DNA from: Methylococcaceae bacterium NSP1-1
GTDB lineage: Bacteria > Pseudomonadota > Gammaproteobacteria > Methylococcales > Methylomonadaceae
Assembly: GCA_002256465.1 (NCBI GenBank)
Contig: NQJG01000001.1
Span: forward strand, 1-18,034
Direction: 5' to 3'
Length of the DNA stretch: 18,034 nt
Of the stretch, positions 1 to 8,271 are shown piece by piece. Positions within the stretch are counted from its first letter, which is position 1. Every line of letters begins with the position of its first letter. Both the position numbers and the translations under genes were made by a program. The notes beneath the pieces are model-generated. The model saw only the letters and a program-made list of their open reading frames with translations, was not told where the DNA came from and searched no databases.

Positions 1-2322
1 CGCCTCAGGCACGCCGAGCCGGCAATTTTCTCTGGGTACAGGCGTGAAATTAAGGACAACAATTAATTCTTCAGATTGGTTTTTACGACGGTAACTGATG
101 ATTGACTGCTGTACATCATGACAATCAATCCACTCGAAGCCATGATGATCAAAATCATGGGTAAATAAAGCCGAATGTGTTTGGTAAATATGATTCAGAT
201 CTTTAACTAATGTTTGCACGCCCTTGTGATGAGCATAATCCAATACATACCAATCCAAATCCTTGTTGGAATTCCATTCAGTACCTTGCCCAAATTCACA
301 TCCCATAAACAACAGCTTCTTACCAGGATAAGTGTACATGAAGGTATATAACAGCCGTAAATTGGCGAAGCGCTGCCATTCATCCCCCGGCATTTTGTTA
401 ACCAAAGACCCTTTGCCATGTACTACCACTTCGTCATGAGAAAAAGGCAGGGTGAAGTTTTCGGTAAAGGCATAGAGCATACCGAAAGTGAGCTGATCAT
501 GATGATACTTGCGGTGGATGGGTTCCTCACTCATATAAGACAATACATCATGCATCCACCCCATATTCCATTTCATGGAAAAACCCAAACCGCCGGTCCA
601 TGTTGGACGTGTGACTTGAGGCCAGGAAGTGGATTCTTCAGCCATCATAACCGTACCAGGATGCAGCTCGTGGGTGACGGTATTAAGTTCCCTGAAAAAA
701 TCAATAGCCTCCAGATTCTCGTTGCCGCCATACATGTTGGGAATCCAGTCATTTGCTTCGCGGGAATAATCGAGATAAAGCATGGAAGCCACAGCATCAA
801 CTCTTAAACCATCAAGATGAAATTCTTCCAGCCAAAAAATCGCGCTGGCCAATAAAAAGTTTTTAACCTCATTACGTCCATAGTTATAGATAAGGGTACC
901 CCAGTCACGGTGTTCGCCTTTACGCGGGTCTTCATGCTCATATAGGGCGCTACCGTCAAAGCGGGCAAGGGCAAAAGCGTCTTTAGGGAAATGCGCAGGG
1001 ACCCAGTCAAGAATAATGCCAATATCGTTTTGGTGACAGGTATCGACAAAATAGCGGAAATCATCGGGCGTGCCGTGACGACTGGTCGGGGCAAAATAAC
1101 CCGTAGTTTGATAACCCCATGAGCCATCAAAAGGATGCTCAGTAATAGGCAACAGTTCAATATGGGTAAAGCCCATTTGCTTAACATAATTAACAAGTTC
1201 GACAGCGAGTTCCCGATAAGTGAGGAAATTTCCCTGATTATCGCGTCGCCAGGAGCCCAGATGGACTTCGTAAATAGCCATGGGTTCATGCAGCCAATCG
1301 TGCTTGGCACGCTGCATCATCCAGCGCGTGTCCTGCCAGGTATAGCTTTTTTCCTTAACTACAATTGACGAAGTGCTGGGCCGGAATTCAAATTGCTGCC
1401 CATAAGGGTCTGTTTTTACTAAAATCTCGTTGCTATTGCGATTTAAAATTTCAAATTTGTATAAGCAACCTGCTTTTAGGCCAGGAATGAATATTTCCCA
1501 AATTCCGCTACCACCGAGACTACGCATAGGATTACAACGGCCATCCCAGCGATTAAAGTCACCGACCACACTCACCCGGCCAGCATTGGGAGCCCATACA
1601 GTAAATAAAACCCCATCAATACCATCAACACTATGCAGGTGGCCGCCCAGTTTTTGATAAATATGCCAGTGTTTACCTTCTCCGAATAAATGTTGGTCAA
1701 AGGGTGGTAATTGTGGGCCAAAGTCATACGGATCATAGTTCTCGTGAGCGTAACCGTTTTTATCTACCCAGTTTAATTTGTAGTGTTCCGTCAATTCTCC
1801 TTCTTTGGCGTAATACTCAAAAAAATCCGTACCGGTTATCCGGTTAAGAACAGGTCCATTATTGCTAAAACGAACCGTTTCTGCATAGGGCAGATATACT
1901 TTAATCAAGATTTGATTGTTCTTTGGATGACGACCCAAAACTGAAAAAGGATCATGATGCTTCGCTTCCATAATTTTTATGGAATCGGGATCAAGTTTGT
2001 TTTCTTCTTTTTTTACTGCTACGGTTTTTGCAGGCCCAGGGACTGGCGATTTTACTTCTTCTGCTTTTTCAGGATTTTTAGCATCTGCTGGCACATCTTT
2101 TCCTTCTTTTTTTGTTGCCATGGTTTTAGCGGGCCCAGAGGACGGTGCTTTAGCTTCTGTTTTTGGATTTTCGGTTTTCTTGGGATTAACATCAAGTGTG
2201 CTTGATACTGTTTTTTCTTCTAAAGTTTTTGCAGATTCAGAGTTAGGCGTGTCCGCTTCCGGTTTAGCTGCGGTAGTTTTTGTAGCTTCAGAGTCAATTG
2301 TGTTATTTGAACGCTTTTTCAC
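1..2322 (-). CDS. glgB: 1,4-alpha-glucan branching enzyme GlgB (GH13), 3' end outside the window
   Basis: Branching enzyme that cuts alpha-1,4 glucan chains and re-attaches them as alpha-1,6 branches during cytoplasmic glycogen synthesis. The frame is open from a GTG at 2322 to the window edge (774 codons). GH13 catalytic residues are clear: Asp509 in GLRVDAVAS, Glu562 in MMAEES and Asp630 in FSHDEVVHGK. Their spacing (53 and 121) equals that of E. coli D405/E458/D526, so about 58 C-terminal residues lie outside the window. Relative to E. coli the protein has about 104 extra N-terminal residues. These are rich in Lys, Pro, Ala, Glu and Thr, look disordered and contain a duplicated 20-residue unit. 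The core begins near residue 118 (HHDPFSVLG). The GTG start is supported by GAGG about 9 bases upstream; an internal ATG at residue 68 or 118 is the alternative and would drop most or all of the extension. Transcribed divergently from glgC. Confidence 0.95.
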   Translation of the reverse strand, partial: MKKRSNNTIDSEATKTTAAKPEADTPNSESAKTLEEKTVSSTLDVNPKKTENPKTEAKAPSSGPAKTMATKKEGKDVPADAKNPEKAEEVKSPVPGPAKTVAVKKEENKLDPDSIKIMEAKHHDPFSVLGRHPKNNQILIKVYLPYAETVRFSNNGPVLNRITGTDFFEYYAKEGELTEHYKLNWVDKNGYAHENYDPYDFGPQLPPFDQHLFGEGKHWHIYQKLGGHLHSVDGIDGVLFTVWAPNAGRVSVVGDFNRWDGRCNPMRSLGGSGIWEIFIPGLKAGCLYKFEILNRNSNEILVKTDPYGQQFEFRPSTSSIVVKEKSYTWQDTRWMMQRAKHDWLHEPMAIYEVHLGSWRRDNQGNFLTYRELAVELVNYVKQMGFTHIELLPITEHPFDGSWGYQTTGYFAPTSRHGTPDDFRYFVDTCHQNDIGIILDWVPAHFPKDAFALARFDGSALYEHEDPRKGEHRDWGTLIYNYGRNEVKNFLLASAIFWLEEFHLDGLRVDAVASMLYLDYSREANDWIPNMYGGNENLEAIDFFRELNTVTHELHPGTVMMAEESTSWPQVTRPTWTGGLGFSMKWNMGWMHDVLSYMSEEPIHRKYHHDQLTFGMLYAFTENFTLPFSHDEVVVHGKGSLVNKMPGDEWQRFANLRLLYTFMYTYPGKKLLFMGCEFGQGTEWNSNKDLDWYVLDYAHHKGVQTLVKDLNHIYQTHSALFTHDFDHHGFEWIDCHDVQQSIISYRRKNQSEELIVVLNFTPVPRENCRLGVPEA
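1999..2157 (-). repeat. Imperfect 60-bp duplication inside the glgB N-terminal extension
   Basis: Two in-frame copies, 1999-2058 and 2098-2157, lie 99 bases apart. They encode related 20-residue segments with the shared pattern E-x-K-x-P-x-x-G-P-A-K-T-x-A-x-K-K-E. On the plus strand both contain a run of seven T residues and a GGCCCAG or GGGCCCAG block. The 39-base spacer also encodes Lys, Glu, Ala and Pro residues. Probably a tandem duplication that has since diverged. Confidence 0.75.
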
Positions 2323-2418
2323 TTTGAATGGCCTCGGTGTAGTAGTAGAATGATTGTTTGGTGAATCTTACCAAAATAACCTACAGTTGTAATATCTATA
2401 TCAACATGGAGATGAAAA
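2323..2418. promoter_or_regulatory. Divergent glgB/glgC promoter region
   Basis: A 96-base spacer separates the two divergent starts, so both promoters should lie here or just inside the genes. For glgC a weak sigma70-like pair is visible: TTACCA at 2368-2373 and TAATAT at 2390-2395, 16 bases apart (4 of 6 matches each). GGAG at 2408-2411 is the glgC ribosome binding site, 7 bases before the ATG. On the glgB side only a poor TAAGAT -10 candidate is seen. The promoter boxes are guesses; the regional assignment is firmer. Confidence 0.45.
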
Positions 2419-3699
2419 ATGTCAGCGTCAAGCAATCAAAAGCATGATCATAATGTCGGTCATTTAACCCGTAACACAATCGCATTAATACTGGCTGGTG
2501 GCCGTGGCTCGCGGTTGATGAACATGACAGATTGGCGCGCCAAGCCGGCTGTGCCCTTCGGTGGCAAGTTTCGAATTATTGATTTTCCGTTATCCAATTG
2601 CGTGAATTCCGGCATACGCAAAATTGGTATTTTGACTCAATACAAGGCGGACTCTCTCATTCGCCATATTCAGCAAGGATGGGGGTTTTTGCGCGGTGAG
2701 TTTGGTGAATATGTTGACTTAATGCCCGCCCAACAAAGACACAGTGAAGATTCCTGGTATAAAGGTACGGCTGACGCAATTTTTCAGAACATCGATATTC
2801 TTCGCGCGCGCCATCCTGAACATATTTTGATACTGGCCGGTGATCACATCTATAAAATGGATTACGGTGCTATGCTGGCAGACCATATTGAAAAAAATGC
2901 TGATTTAACGATAGGTTGTTTGGAAGTATCGCTGGAAGAAGCAACAGCTTTTGGCGTCATGGATGTTGATGCCAGTCGACGCGTTAAAGCTTTTGTAGAA
3001 AAACCTGCAAATCCCCCTGTTATGCCCGGTAGAACCGATACCGCTTTAGCGTCTATGGGCATTTATATCTTTAACGCTCCTTTTTTGTTTGAACAACTGC
3101 TTAAAGATGCTGACACCAAAGGCTCTACTAATGATTTCGGTAAAGATATTATTCCTGCTGTTATCGATAAATACATAGTCAATGCGTATCCATTTTTAGA
3201 CTTACAAAGCGGTGAACAAAGTTACTGGCGTGATGTAGGTACAATAGATGCTTACTGGGCTGCTAATATGGAGTTAATCGGAGTCAACCCCGGTATGAAT
3301 TTATATGACGACACTTGGCCTATATGGACAAATCAGGAACAAACACCGCCGGCGAAATTTGTTTTTGATGATGATGACAGGCGGGGACAGGCTCTTGACT
3401 CGATGGTTTCAGGAGGCTGTGTAATTTCTGGCGCAACAGTAAGGCATTCCTTGTTATTTTCAAATGTCCGTGTCAACTCCTATTCTACTGTGCAAGATTC
3501 TATTATCTTGCCTCAAGTCAATATTGCCCGTCATTGCCGCATTACCAAAGCGATTATAGAAAAAGGCTGTGATGTCCCGGAAGGCACCATCATTGGTGAA
3601 AATAAAGCAGAAGACGAAAAAAGATTTCATGTTAGCACCGGTGGAGTCGTAGTGGTTACTCCTGAAATGCTGGGGCAAAGATTGCACTACGTTCGGTAA
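2419..3699 (+). CDS. glgC: Glucose-1-phosphate adenylyltransferase (ADP-glucose pyrophosphorylase)
   Basis: Makes ADP-glucose and pyrophosphate from ATP and glucose-1-phosphate, the committed step of bacterial glycogen synthesis. The 426-residue length matches the family (E. coli 431). Seen in order: nucleotide-binding LAGGRGSRL (25-33), [17 protein letters not shown] (40-56), the catalytic Asp142 in [11 protein letters not shown], glucose-1-phosphate-binding Lys195 in [25 protein letters not shown], then a C-terminal left-handed beta-helix-like part. The position equal to the E. coli fructose-1,6-bisphosphate activator Lys39 is Trp39 (TDWRAKPAV), so the allosteric response probably differs. 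The ATG has a good GGAG ribosome binding site. First plus-strand gene of glgC, GH57, malQ, though a 257-base gap with a repeat lies between it and the GH57 gene. The PPi formed here could feed the pyrophosphatase at 8272-10410. Confidence 0.97.
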   Translation: MSASSNQKHDHNVGHLTRNTIALILAGGRGSRLMNMTDWRAKPAVPFGGKFRIIDFPLSNCVNSGIRKIGILTQYKADSLIRHIQQGWGFLRGEFGEYVDLMPAQQRHSEDSWYKGTADAIFQNIDILRARHPEHILILAGDHIYKMDYGAMLADHIEKNADLTIGCLEVSLEEATAFGVMDVDASRRVKAFVEKPANPPVMPGRTDTALASMGIYIFNAPFLFEQLLKDADTKGSTNDFGKDIIPAVIDKYIVNAYPFLDLQSGEQSYWRDVGTIDAYWAANMELIGVNPGMNLYDDTWPIWTNQEQTPPAKFVFDDDDRRGQALDSMVSGGCVISGATVRHSLLFSNVRVNSYSTVQDSIILPQVNIARHCRITKAIIEKGCDVPEGTIIGENKAEDEKRFHVSTGGVVVVTPEMLGQRLHYVR

Positions 3700-3760
3700 A
3701 TATACTACACGCGGTCGCAGTTGCGGATTCTAATAAATCAATTTAAAACATTTTTATAGA

Positions 3761-3811
3761 TTGGGTTACGCATGGATACTGGAGCAACTGCCTTGCGATA
3801 GCGTAACCCAA
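3761..3811. repeat. Inverted repeat, REP/MITE-like intergenic element
   Basis: TTGGGTTACGC at 3761-3771 is repeated inverted as GCGTAACCCAA at 3801-3811, a perfect 11-bp stem with a 29-base loop. From general knowledge, dispersed palindromes built on GGGTTACGC/GCGTAACCC occur between genes in many proteobacteria and cyanobacteria, so this is probably one copy of a genome-wide family. It lies after the glgC stop and could also act as a transcript-end stem. A second, weaker stem follows: AAAGAGTTG at 3819-3827 against CAATCTCTTT at 3841-3850, with one bulge. Confidence 0.6.
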
Positions 3812-3956
3812 CATTTCTAAAGAGTTGTCAGAATGCGTTGCAATCTCTTTAGCCAGCCTACAAAACTGTAGTCAACAGCGACAAGCCGCTAGAATTTAAC
3901 CGTAATTTTAATCGCCACCTACCCTCCGCATAGTTGTAATTAGCGAGAATAAAAAT

Positions 3957-5648
3957 ATGCCCGACAAAAAAAAGTTGAAATTGGTCTTGTGCTGGCACAT
4001 GCATCAGCCGGAGTATAGGGATTTACAAACTGGCGAATTTAAATTGCCCTGGACGTATCTGCATGTCATCAAAGACTATGTCGACATGGTTGCACATCTG
4101 GAAGCAGTACCGGAGGCTAAAGCGGTAATCAATTTCGCACCTATTTTACTAGAACAAATTGAAGATTATGCCAATCAAGTCAGTGGTTATTTGCGTAATG
4201 GCGTTGCAATCACGGATCCTTTATTGGCGGCTCTGGTTGCCCCCACTATTCCGGAAGAACCTGAAGATCGCTTGCGACTGGTTAAGGACTGTATGCGGGC
4301 AAACCGTGAAAGGCAAATCAATCGCTATCCGGCCTTCGTCAAATTAGTTGAAATGACAGAGTGGCTGGAACAGCATTACGGTTCATTGTGTTATGTCAAT
4401 GCTCAGTTCATTCATGATATTTTGGTCTGGTATCATCTTGCATGGATGGGGGAAACAGTAAAATTAACAGATAGCAGAATAAAGTATCTAATAGAAAAAG
4501 GTACTTGTTATTCGATACATGACCGGATTGAAGTTGTACAAATCATTGGCGAACTACTGGCAAATGTGATCCGCAGATATAAGGTATTAGCGAGAAAAGG
4601 GCAAATTGAGCTGTCGGTTACTCCTTATGCCCATCCAATTATACCGCTGTTGCTGGACTTGAATACAACACTTGAAGCAATGCCTGATGCGGATTTACCC
4701 GAATTAAATGGTTATCCGGGTGGAGAAGATCGCGTAAAATGGCATCTTGAAAAAGGTATTCAGACGTTTAAACGATTTTTTGGCGCCAAACCGAAAGGTT
4801 GCTGGCCGTCAGAAGGCAGCGTTAGTCAACAAACGCTAAAAATACTGAGTGACTTCGGCTTTAACTGGACCGCAAGTGGCGGCTCCGTTCTGCGTAATAG
4901 TTTAAATCAGCCTGAAAATAATCAACCAACAGGAATACATCATCCGTTTAAGCTAAAAAATACCAAAACAGCCTGCTTTTTTCGGGATGATGGATTATCT
5001 GATCTTATAGGTTTTGAATATTCAAAGTGGCATGCCGATGACGCTATTGCTGATTTGATTCATCATCTTGAGAATATAGCTGCTCATGAACCCGGAGATA
5101 AAGTAGTTTCAATCATCATGGACGGCGAGAATGCCTGGGAATATTTCCCGGATAATGGCTACCATTTCCTGAGCGCTCTATATAGCCGATTGGCTAGTCA
5201 TCCATCAATTGAACTTACAACTTTCTCGGAATGTTTAAAATCTAAAACCCTCGTTAAACCCTTATCGAAATTGGTTGCAGGGAGTTGGGTTTACGGGACC
5301 TTTTCAACCTGGATAGGTTCTTCTGACAAAAATCGTGGATGGGAGATGCTTGGCGATGTAAAATATGCATTCGATAAAGCCCTAGCAACCAACAGATTAA
5401 CCGATAAACAAATCCAGCAGGCTGAACTTCAGCTTGCTGTTTGTGAAGGTTCGGACTGGTTCTGGTGGTTTGGTGATTATAACCCGGGCGAAGCCGTCAG
5501 TAACTTTGAACAACAATTTCGACTTAATTTAGCCAATCTGTATCGATTATTAGGCGAACAGCCTCCAGCATATCTGGCACTGTCATTTACTCAAGGTTCT
5601 GGTGATCCAGCCATGGGTGGAGCAATGCGGCCAGGCATTGAACATTAA
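3957..5648 (+). CDS. Glycoside hydrolase family 57 alpha-glucan enzyme
   Basis: Cytoplasmic retaining alpha-glycosidase or transglycosidase of family GH57; 563 residues, no signal peptide. The five GH57 conserved regions are recognisable: CWHMHQPEYRD (12-22), GQIELSVTPYAHPI (215-228), GCWPSEGS with the expected nucleophile Glu286, FFRDDGLSDLIGFEY with the general acid Asp at 344/345, and IIMDGENAWEYFP (386-398). GH57 includes alpha-amylases, amylopullulanases, 4-alpha-glucanotransferases and branching enzymes, and the exact activity cannot be read from these motifs. Between glgC and malQ, a role in glycogen trimming or turnover is the natural inference. The ATG follows GCGAGAATAAAAAT, a weak ribosome binding site. 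malQ starts 16 bases after the stop, so the two are probably co-transcribed. Confidence 0.9.
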   Translation: MPDKKKLKLVLCWHMHQPEYRDLQTGEFKLPWTYLHVIKDYVDMVAHLEAVPEAKAVINFAPILLEQIEDYANQVSGYLRNGVAITDPLLAALVAPTIPEEPEDRLRLVKDCMRANRERQINRYPAFVKLVEMTEWLEQHYGSLCYVNAQFIHDILVWYHLAWMGETVKLTDSRIKYLIEKGTCYSIHDRIEVVQIIGELLANVIRRYKVLARKGQIELSVTPYAHPIIPLLLDLNTTLEAMPDADLPELNGYPGGEDRVKWHLEKGIQTFKRFFGAKPKGCWPSEGSVSQQTLKILSDFGFNWTASGGSVLRNSLNQPENNQPTGIHHPFKLKNTKTACFFRDDGLSDLIGFEYSKWHADDAIADLIHHLENIAAHEPGDKVVSIIMDGENAWEYFPDNGYHFLSALYSRLASHPSIELTTFSECLKSKTLVKPLSKLVAGSWVYGTFSTWIGSSDKNRGWEMLGDVKYAFDKALATNRLTDKQIQQAELQLAVCEGSDWFWWFGDYNPGEAVSNFEQQFRLNLANLYRLLGEQPPAYLALSFTQGSGDPAMGGAMRPGIEH

Positions 5649-5664
5649 CTAGAGATCACAACGT

Positions 5665-7140
5665 GTGAATAACCTTTTAAATAAACGCCGTGCAGGCGTT
5701 CTGCTGCATATTACCTCGTTGCCAGGTACTGACAAACAAGGTAATTTGGGTCAAGATGCCTATAATTTTGTCAATTTTTTGCATGACTCTGGAGTTACTG
5801 TATGGCAAACTCTTCCTTTGGGGATGACCCATGCGGATGGTTCTCCTTATCAATGCTTATCTGCTCATGCCGGCAATCCGGAATTAATTGATATTGAAGG
5901 GTTAGTACAACCGGGTTGGTTACAATTATCCGAGCACTGTGAAGAATGCCAGAGCACTTCCGCGTTCAACAAAAGCTGCTTGATTGCAAAGGCTTATCAT
6001 GGTTTTTTAAAGCGTGCTGAACGACGCGACTGGGACGACTTTGCACATTTTTGTCAGGAAAAGGCATTTTGGCTTGATGATTTTGCCTTGTTTATTGCCC
6101 TTAGAAATGTTTTTAATCAACAATGCTGGAATCAATGGCCTGAGCCTTTCAAAGAACGAGATTCAAAAGCACTCAAGGAAGCACGCCACCGATTATCAAC
6201 GGCAATCGAAGAAATTAAATTCGAACAATATGTCTTTTTCCGGCAATGGATGACCTTAAAAACCTATGCTAATGAGCGGGGGGTACTTTTATTTGGCGAT
6301 ATCCCCATTTTTGTGTCTTATGACAGTTCTGATGTCTGGGCTAATCGCGAGGTTTTCAAACTCGATGAATCTGGTGAAATGTTAGTCGTCGCCGGCGTAC
6401 CGCCTGATTATTTTTCTGCGACAGGCCAGCGTTGGGGCAACCCGCATTATGATTGGAAATATCTAAAGAAAACCTGGTTTAAATGGTGGATTGAGCGGAT
6501 GCAAACTCAGCTTGAACAGTTTGACATTCTGCGTATCGATCATTTTCGTGGACTTGAAGCTGCGTGGGAAATACCCGCCGATGAACCCACAGCGCAAAAT
6601 GGTGAGTGGGTTAAAGCTCCGGGGAAAGCCTTATTGAAGGAAATGAAAGAAAAACTGGGTTCGATTCCCCTAGTGGCTGAAGATCTCGGCATCATTACCG
6701 ACGAAGTTGAAGCATTAAGAGATGAATTCAGTTTACCCGGCATGAAGATATTACAGTTTGCATTCGGTAGTGGGCCTGATAATCCCTATTTACCGGACCA
6801 TTATGAAAGGAACTGTGTTGTTTATACTGGGACTCACGATAACGATACAACATTGGGTTGGTCATATAGCATCAGTGAATATGAGAGAAACTATGCTTAC
6901 GATTATCTGGGCAACCCGTCCATTTCACTGCATTGCGCACTTATACAAGCGGCATTGGGCTCGGTTGCCAATCTTGCTGTAATACCCATGCAGGATATTC
7001 TTGAACTGGGTTCCGAAGCGCGCATGAATACGCCAGGTACTACAGTGGGCAACTGGAAGTGGCGTTTTCAGTGGGACCAACTGCCTCACGAGCGAGCCAC
7101 CCGATTTGCCTATCTGGTATCATTATTTAACCGGAATTGA
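5665..7140 (+). CDS. malQ: 4-alpha-glucanotransferase (amylomaltase)
   Basis: Disproportionating enzyme (GH77) that transfers alpha-1,4 glucan segments between malto-oligosaccharides, releasing glucose. The 491 residues fit the short Thermus-type family (about 500). Catalytic residues match Thermus numbering minus one: Asp292 (LRIDHFRG), Glu339 (VAEDLG) and Asp394 (THDNDTTLGW). Also seen are the N-terminal RAGVLLHITSLPG, GDIPIFVSYDSSDVWA, and GVPPDYFSATGQRWGNP of the acceptor-side loop. Start is GTG at 5665, 16 bases after the GH57 stop; the ribosome binding site is weak (AGAG around 5651). Together with GH57 it would recycle the oligosaccharides released from glycogen. Followed by a strong inverted repeat that probably ends the plus-strand transcript. 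Confidence 0.96.
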   Translation: MNNLLNKRRAGVLLHITSLPGTDKQGNLGQDAYNFVNFLHDSGVTVWQTLPLGMTHADGSPYQCLSAHAGNPELIDIEGLVQPGWLQLSEHCEECQSTSAFNKSCLIAKAYHGFLKRAERRDWDDFAHFCQEKAFWLDDFALFIALRNVFNQQCWNQWPEPFKERDSKALKEARHRLSTAIEEIKFEQYVFFRQWMTLKTYANERGVLLFGDIPIFVSYDSSDVWANREVFKLDESGEMLVVAGVPPDYFSATGQRWGNPHYDWKYLKKTWFKWWIERMQTQLEQFDILRIDHFRGLEAAWEIPADEPTAQNGEWVKAPGKALLKEMKEKLGSIPLVAEDLGIITDEVEALRDEFSLPGMKILQFAFGSGPDNPYLPDHYERNCVVYTGTHDNDTTLGWSYSISEYERNYAYDYLGNPSISLHCALIQAALGSVANLAVIPMQDILELGSEARMNTPGTTVGNWKWRFQWDQLPHERATRFAYLVSLFNRN

Positions 7141-7162
7141 TTTGAAAGCTGGTTTCAAGGAA

Positions 7163-7201
7163 CAAGGTAAAAGGTTGTACTCTGTTGATCCTTTTACCTT
7201 G
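7163..7201. terminator. Hairpin between convergent malQ and the MxaJ/XoxJ-like gene
   Basis: CAAGGTAAAAGG (7163-7174) and CCTTTTACCTTG (7190-7201) form a perfect 12-bp stem with a 15-base loop, in the 73-base gap between two converging genes. There is no clean T-tract on either side, so termination efficiency is uncertain, but position and symmetry suit a shared bidirectional terminator. The right arm continues into ACCTTGAACC, a decamer seen again near 17906. Confidence 0.6.
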
Positions 7202-7213
7202 AACCCGCTTTAT

Positions 7214-8068
7214 TCAATCATCATCACGAGCAACTTCTTTCGTAATCGGTAACAAAGGAATATTGTAACTGGCTATAATTGCCTGAATCTTATCTGCCTT
7301 GGTCGCAATCAGTTTGTCAAGCGCTGCTTTTCTCGCCTTATCACCATTACGAACACCCATCGCCATAGCAAAATCAAACTTTATTCCTGGCGTTGATTTC
7401 ATCGGAATCATAATGTAGCTGTTCTTTGGACTTTGTGCAGTGACATAGGCCGCCATTGGCCCCCACAAAATAACCATATCTATTTTTTTGGCTTTAAGAT
7501 CCTTATCTATCTGCATAGCCGTATTATTTTCACTATCCCCGGACATCGATTGGTAGGGGATACCTTGATCGAGCAAACCATTTTGTTGCAGCCATGTCGT
7601 TCCAGGGCCGCGATCGAACATAGCAATTTTTAATGACTCCTGCCTTTGCAAAGGCAGCTCGGTTAATTGATTGGCGTCTTTAATATCATCCCAACCGCGT
7701 CCTTTCGCAATCAACAGCACATAAGTTGATTTATAGTAGGGCGCAGTGGTTAAGGTCAAATCATATCCCGCCGGAACCCCCATTACGATGTCGCATTTAA
7801 ACTTATCACTGTCTGCATCCCATTCGTTTACCGGCGCAGTTAAGGTATTGCGAATAAAACCAATACGTTGGGCAAACCATGTATATTCAATTTTTTGCCC
7901 CAGTTCTTTGGCAAATAATTCGGCGATTTTATTTTCAAAACCGTCTTTATTTTTTGTTGAATACGGGGGATTCAGTGGATCAGCACATACTTTAAATTTT
8001 TCTTCGGCTGAAGCCGGTAATATGATCGCAGCTAAACATAGCCCTGCAAGTATTTTTGTAACACTCAT
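7214..8068 (-). CDS. MxaJ/XoxJ-like periplasmic protein (quinoprotein dehydrogenase-associated binding-protein family)
   Basis: Periplasmic solute-binding-fold protein of 284 residues. It has a clear Sec signal peptide (MSVTKILAGLCLAA..., cleavage probably after ASA, residue 21). The mature part begins EEKFKVCADPLNPPYS and carries GFENKIAELFAKELG, YTWFAQRIGFIRNTL, KCDIVMGVPAGYDLTLTT and DMVILWGPMAAY, typical of the MxaJ/XoxJ group that accompanies PQQ alcohol dehydrogenases. Family members are thought to help activate or mature methanol dehydrogenase. A short insertion (APVNEWDADSDKF) precedes KCDIV. The ATG has a good site (AAAGGA, 8075-8080). No mxaF/xoxF or cytochrome gene is adjacent; it lies 203 bases after hppA on the same strand, so it is an orphan paralogue. 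The dehydrogenase partner cannot be named; an amino-acid ABC transporter role is a less likely alternative. Confidence 0.85.
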   Translation of the reverse strand: MSVTKILAGLCLAAIILPASAEEKFKVCADPLNPPYSTKNKDGFENKIAELFAKELGQKIEYTWFAQRIGFIRNTLTAPVNEWDADSDKFKCDIVMGVPAGYDLTLTTAPYYKSTYVLLIAKGRGWDDIKDANQLTELPLQRQESLKIAMFDRGPGTTWLQQNGLLDQGIPYQSMSGDSENNTAMQIDKDLKAKKIDMVILWGPMAAYVTAQSPKNSYIMIPMKSTPGIKFDFAMAMGVRNGDKARKAALDKLIATKADKIQAIIASYNIPLLPITKEVARDDD

Positions 8069-8161
8069 TTTTTTTCCTTTTGTGGATTTATAAATACCCG
8101 ATGCAAAGCGCCTGTATTAATTGGTTTCGCAGCAACACTGGATATGCCAGCTTTGGTCATA

Positions 8162-8247
8162 GAACACGGACAACACTAATTAGACGAATTTCAACGGATT
8201 TTATTTTTTATCAATATTTATCAGTCAAATCGGTGTTGCCTGTGTTC
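8162..8247. repeat. Long-loop inverted repeat between hppA and the MxaJ/XoxJ-like gene
   Basis: GAACACGGACAACAC at 8162-8176 is matched inverted by GTGTTGCCTGTGTTC at 8233-8247 (13 of 15 positions, one mismatch pairing as G-U in RNA), and the outer bases 8161/8248 also pair. The 56-base loop is AT-rich. It lies in the 203-base gap (8069-8271) after the hppA stop and before the next start on the same strand. It could be an attenuating or mRNA-end structure, or a decayed mobile repeat. The rest of the gap holds nothing recognisable apart from the ribosome binding site at 8075-8080. Confidence 0.45.
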
Positions 8248-8271
8248 TCATTATTTCTTGCTGGTGGCTAT

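Noticed and set aside
418..807. 129-codon open frame on the plus strand
   Set aside because: It is antisense to glgB, whose frame is continuous and carries all GH13 motifs here; the translation shows no family features.
804..1310. 168-codon minus-strand frame
   Set aside because: It is an alternative frame inside glgB; the true frame on the same strand encodes recognisable branching-enzyme sequence throughout.
1979..2353. 124-codon plus-strand frame rich in Phe, Ser and Ala
   Set aside because: Antisense of the low-complexity Lys/Pro-rich glgB N-terminal extension; its composition follows from that repeat.
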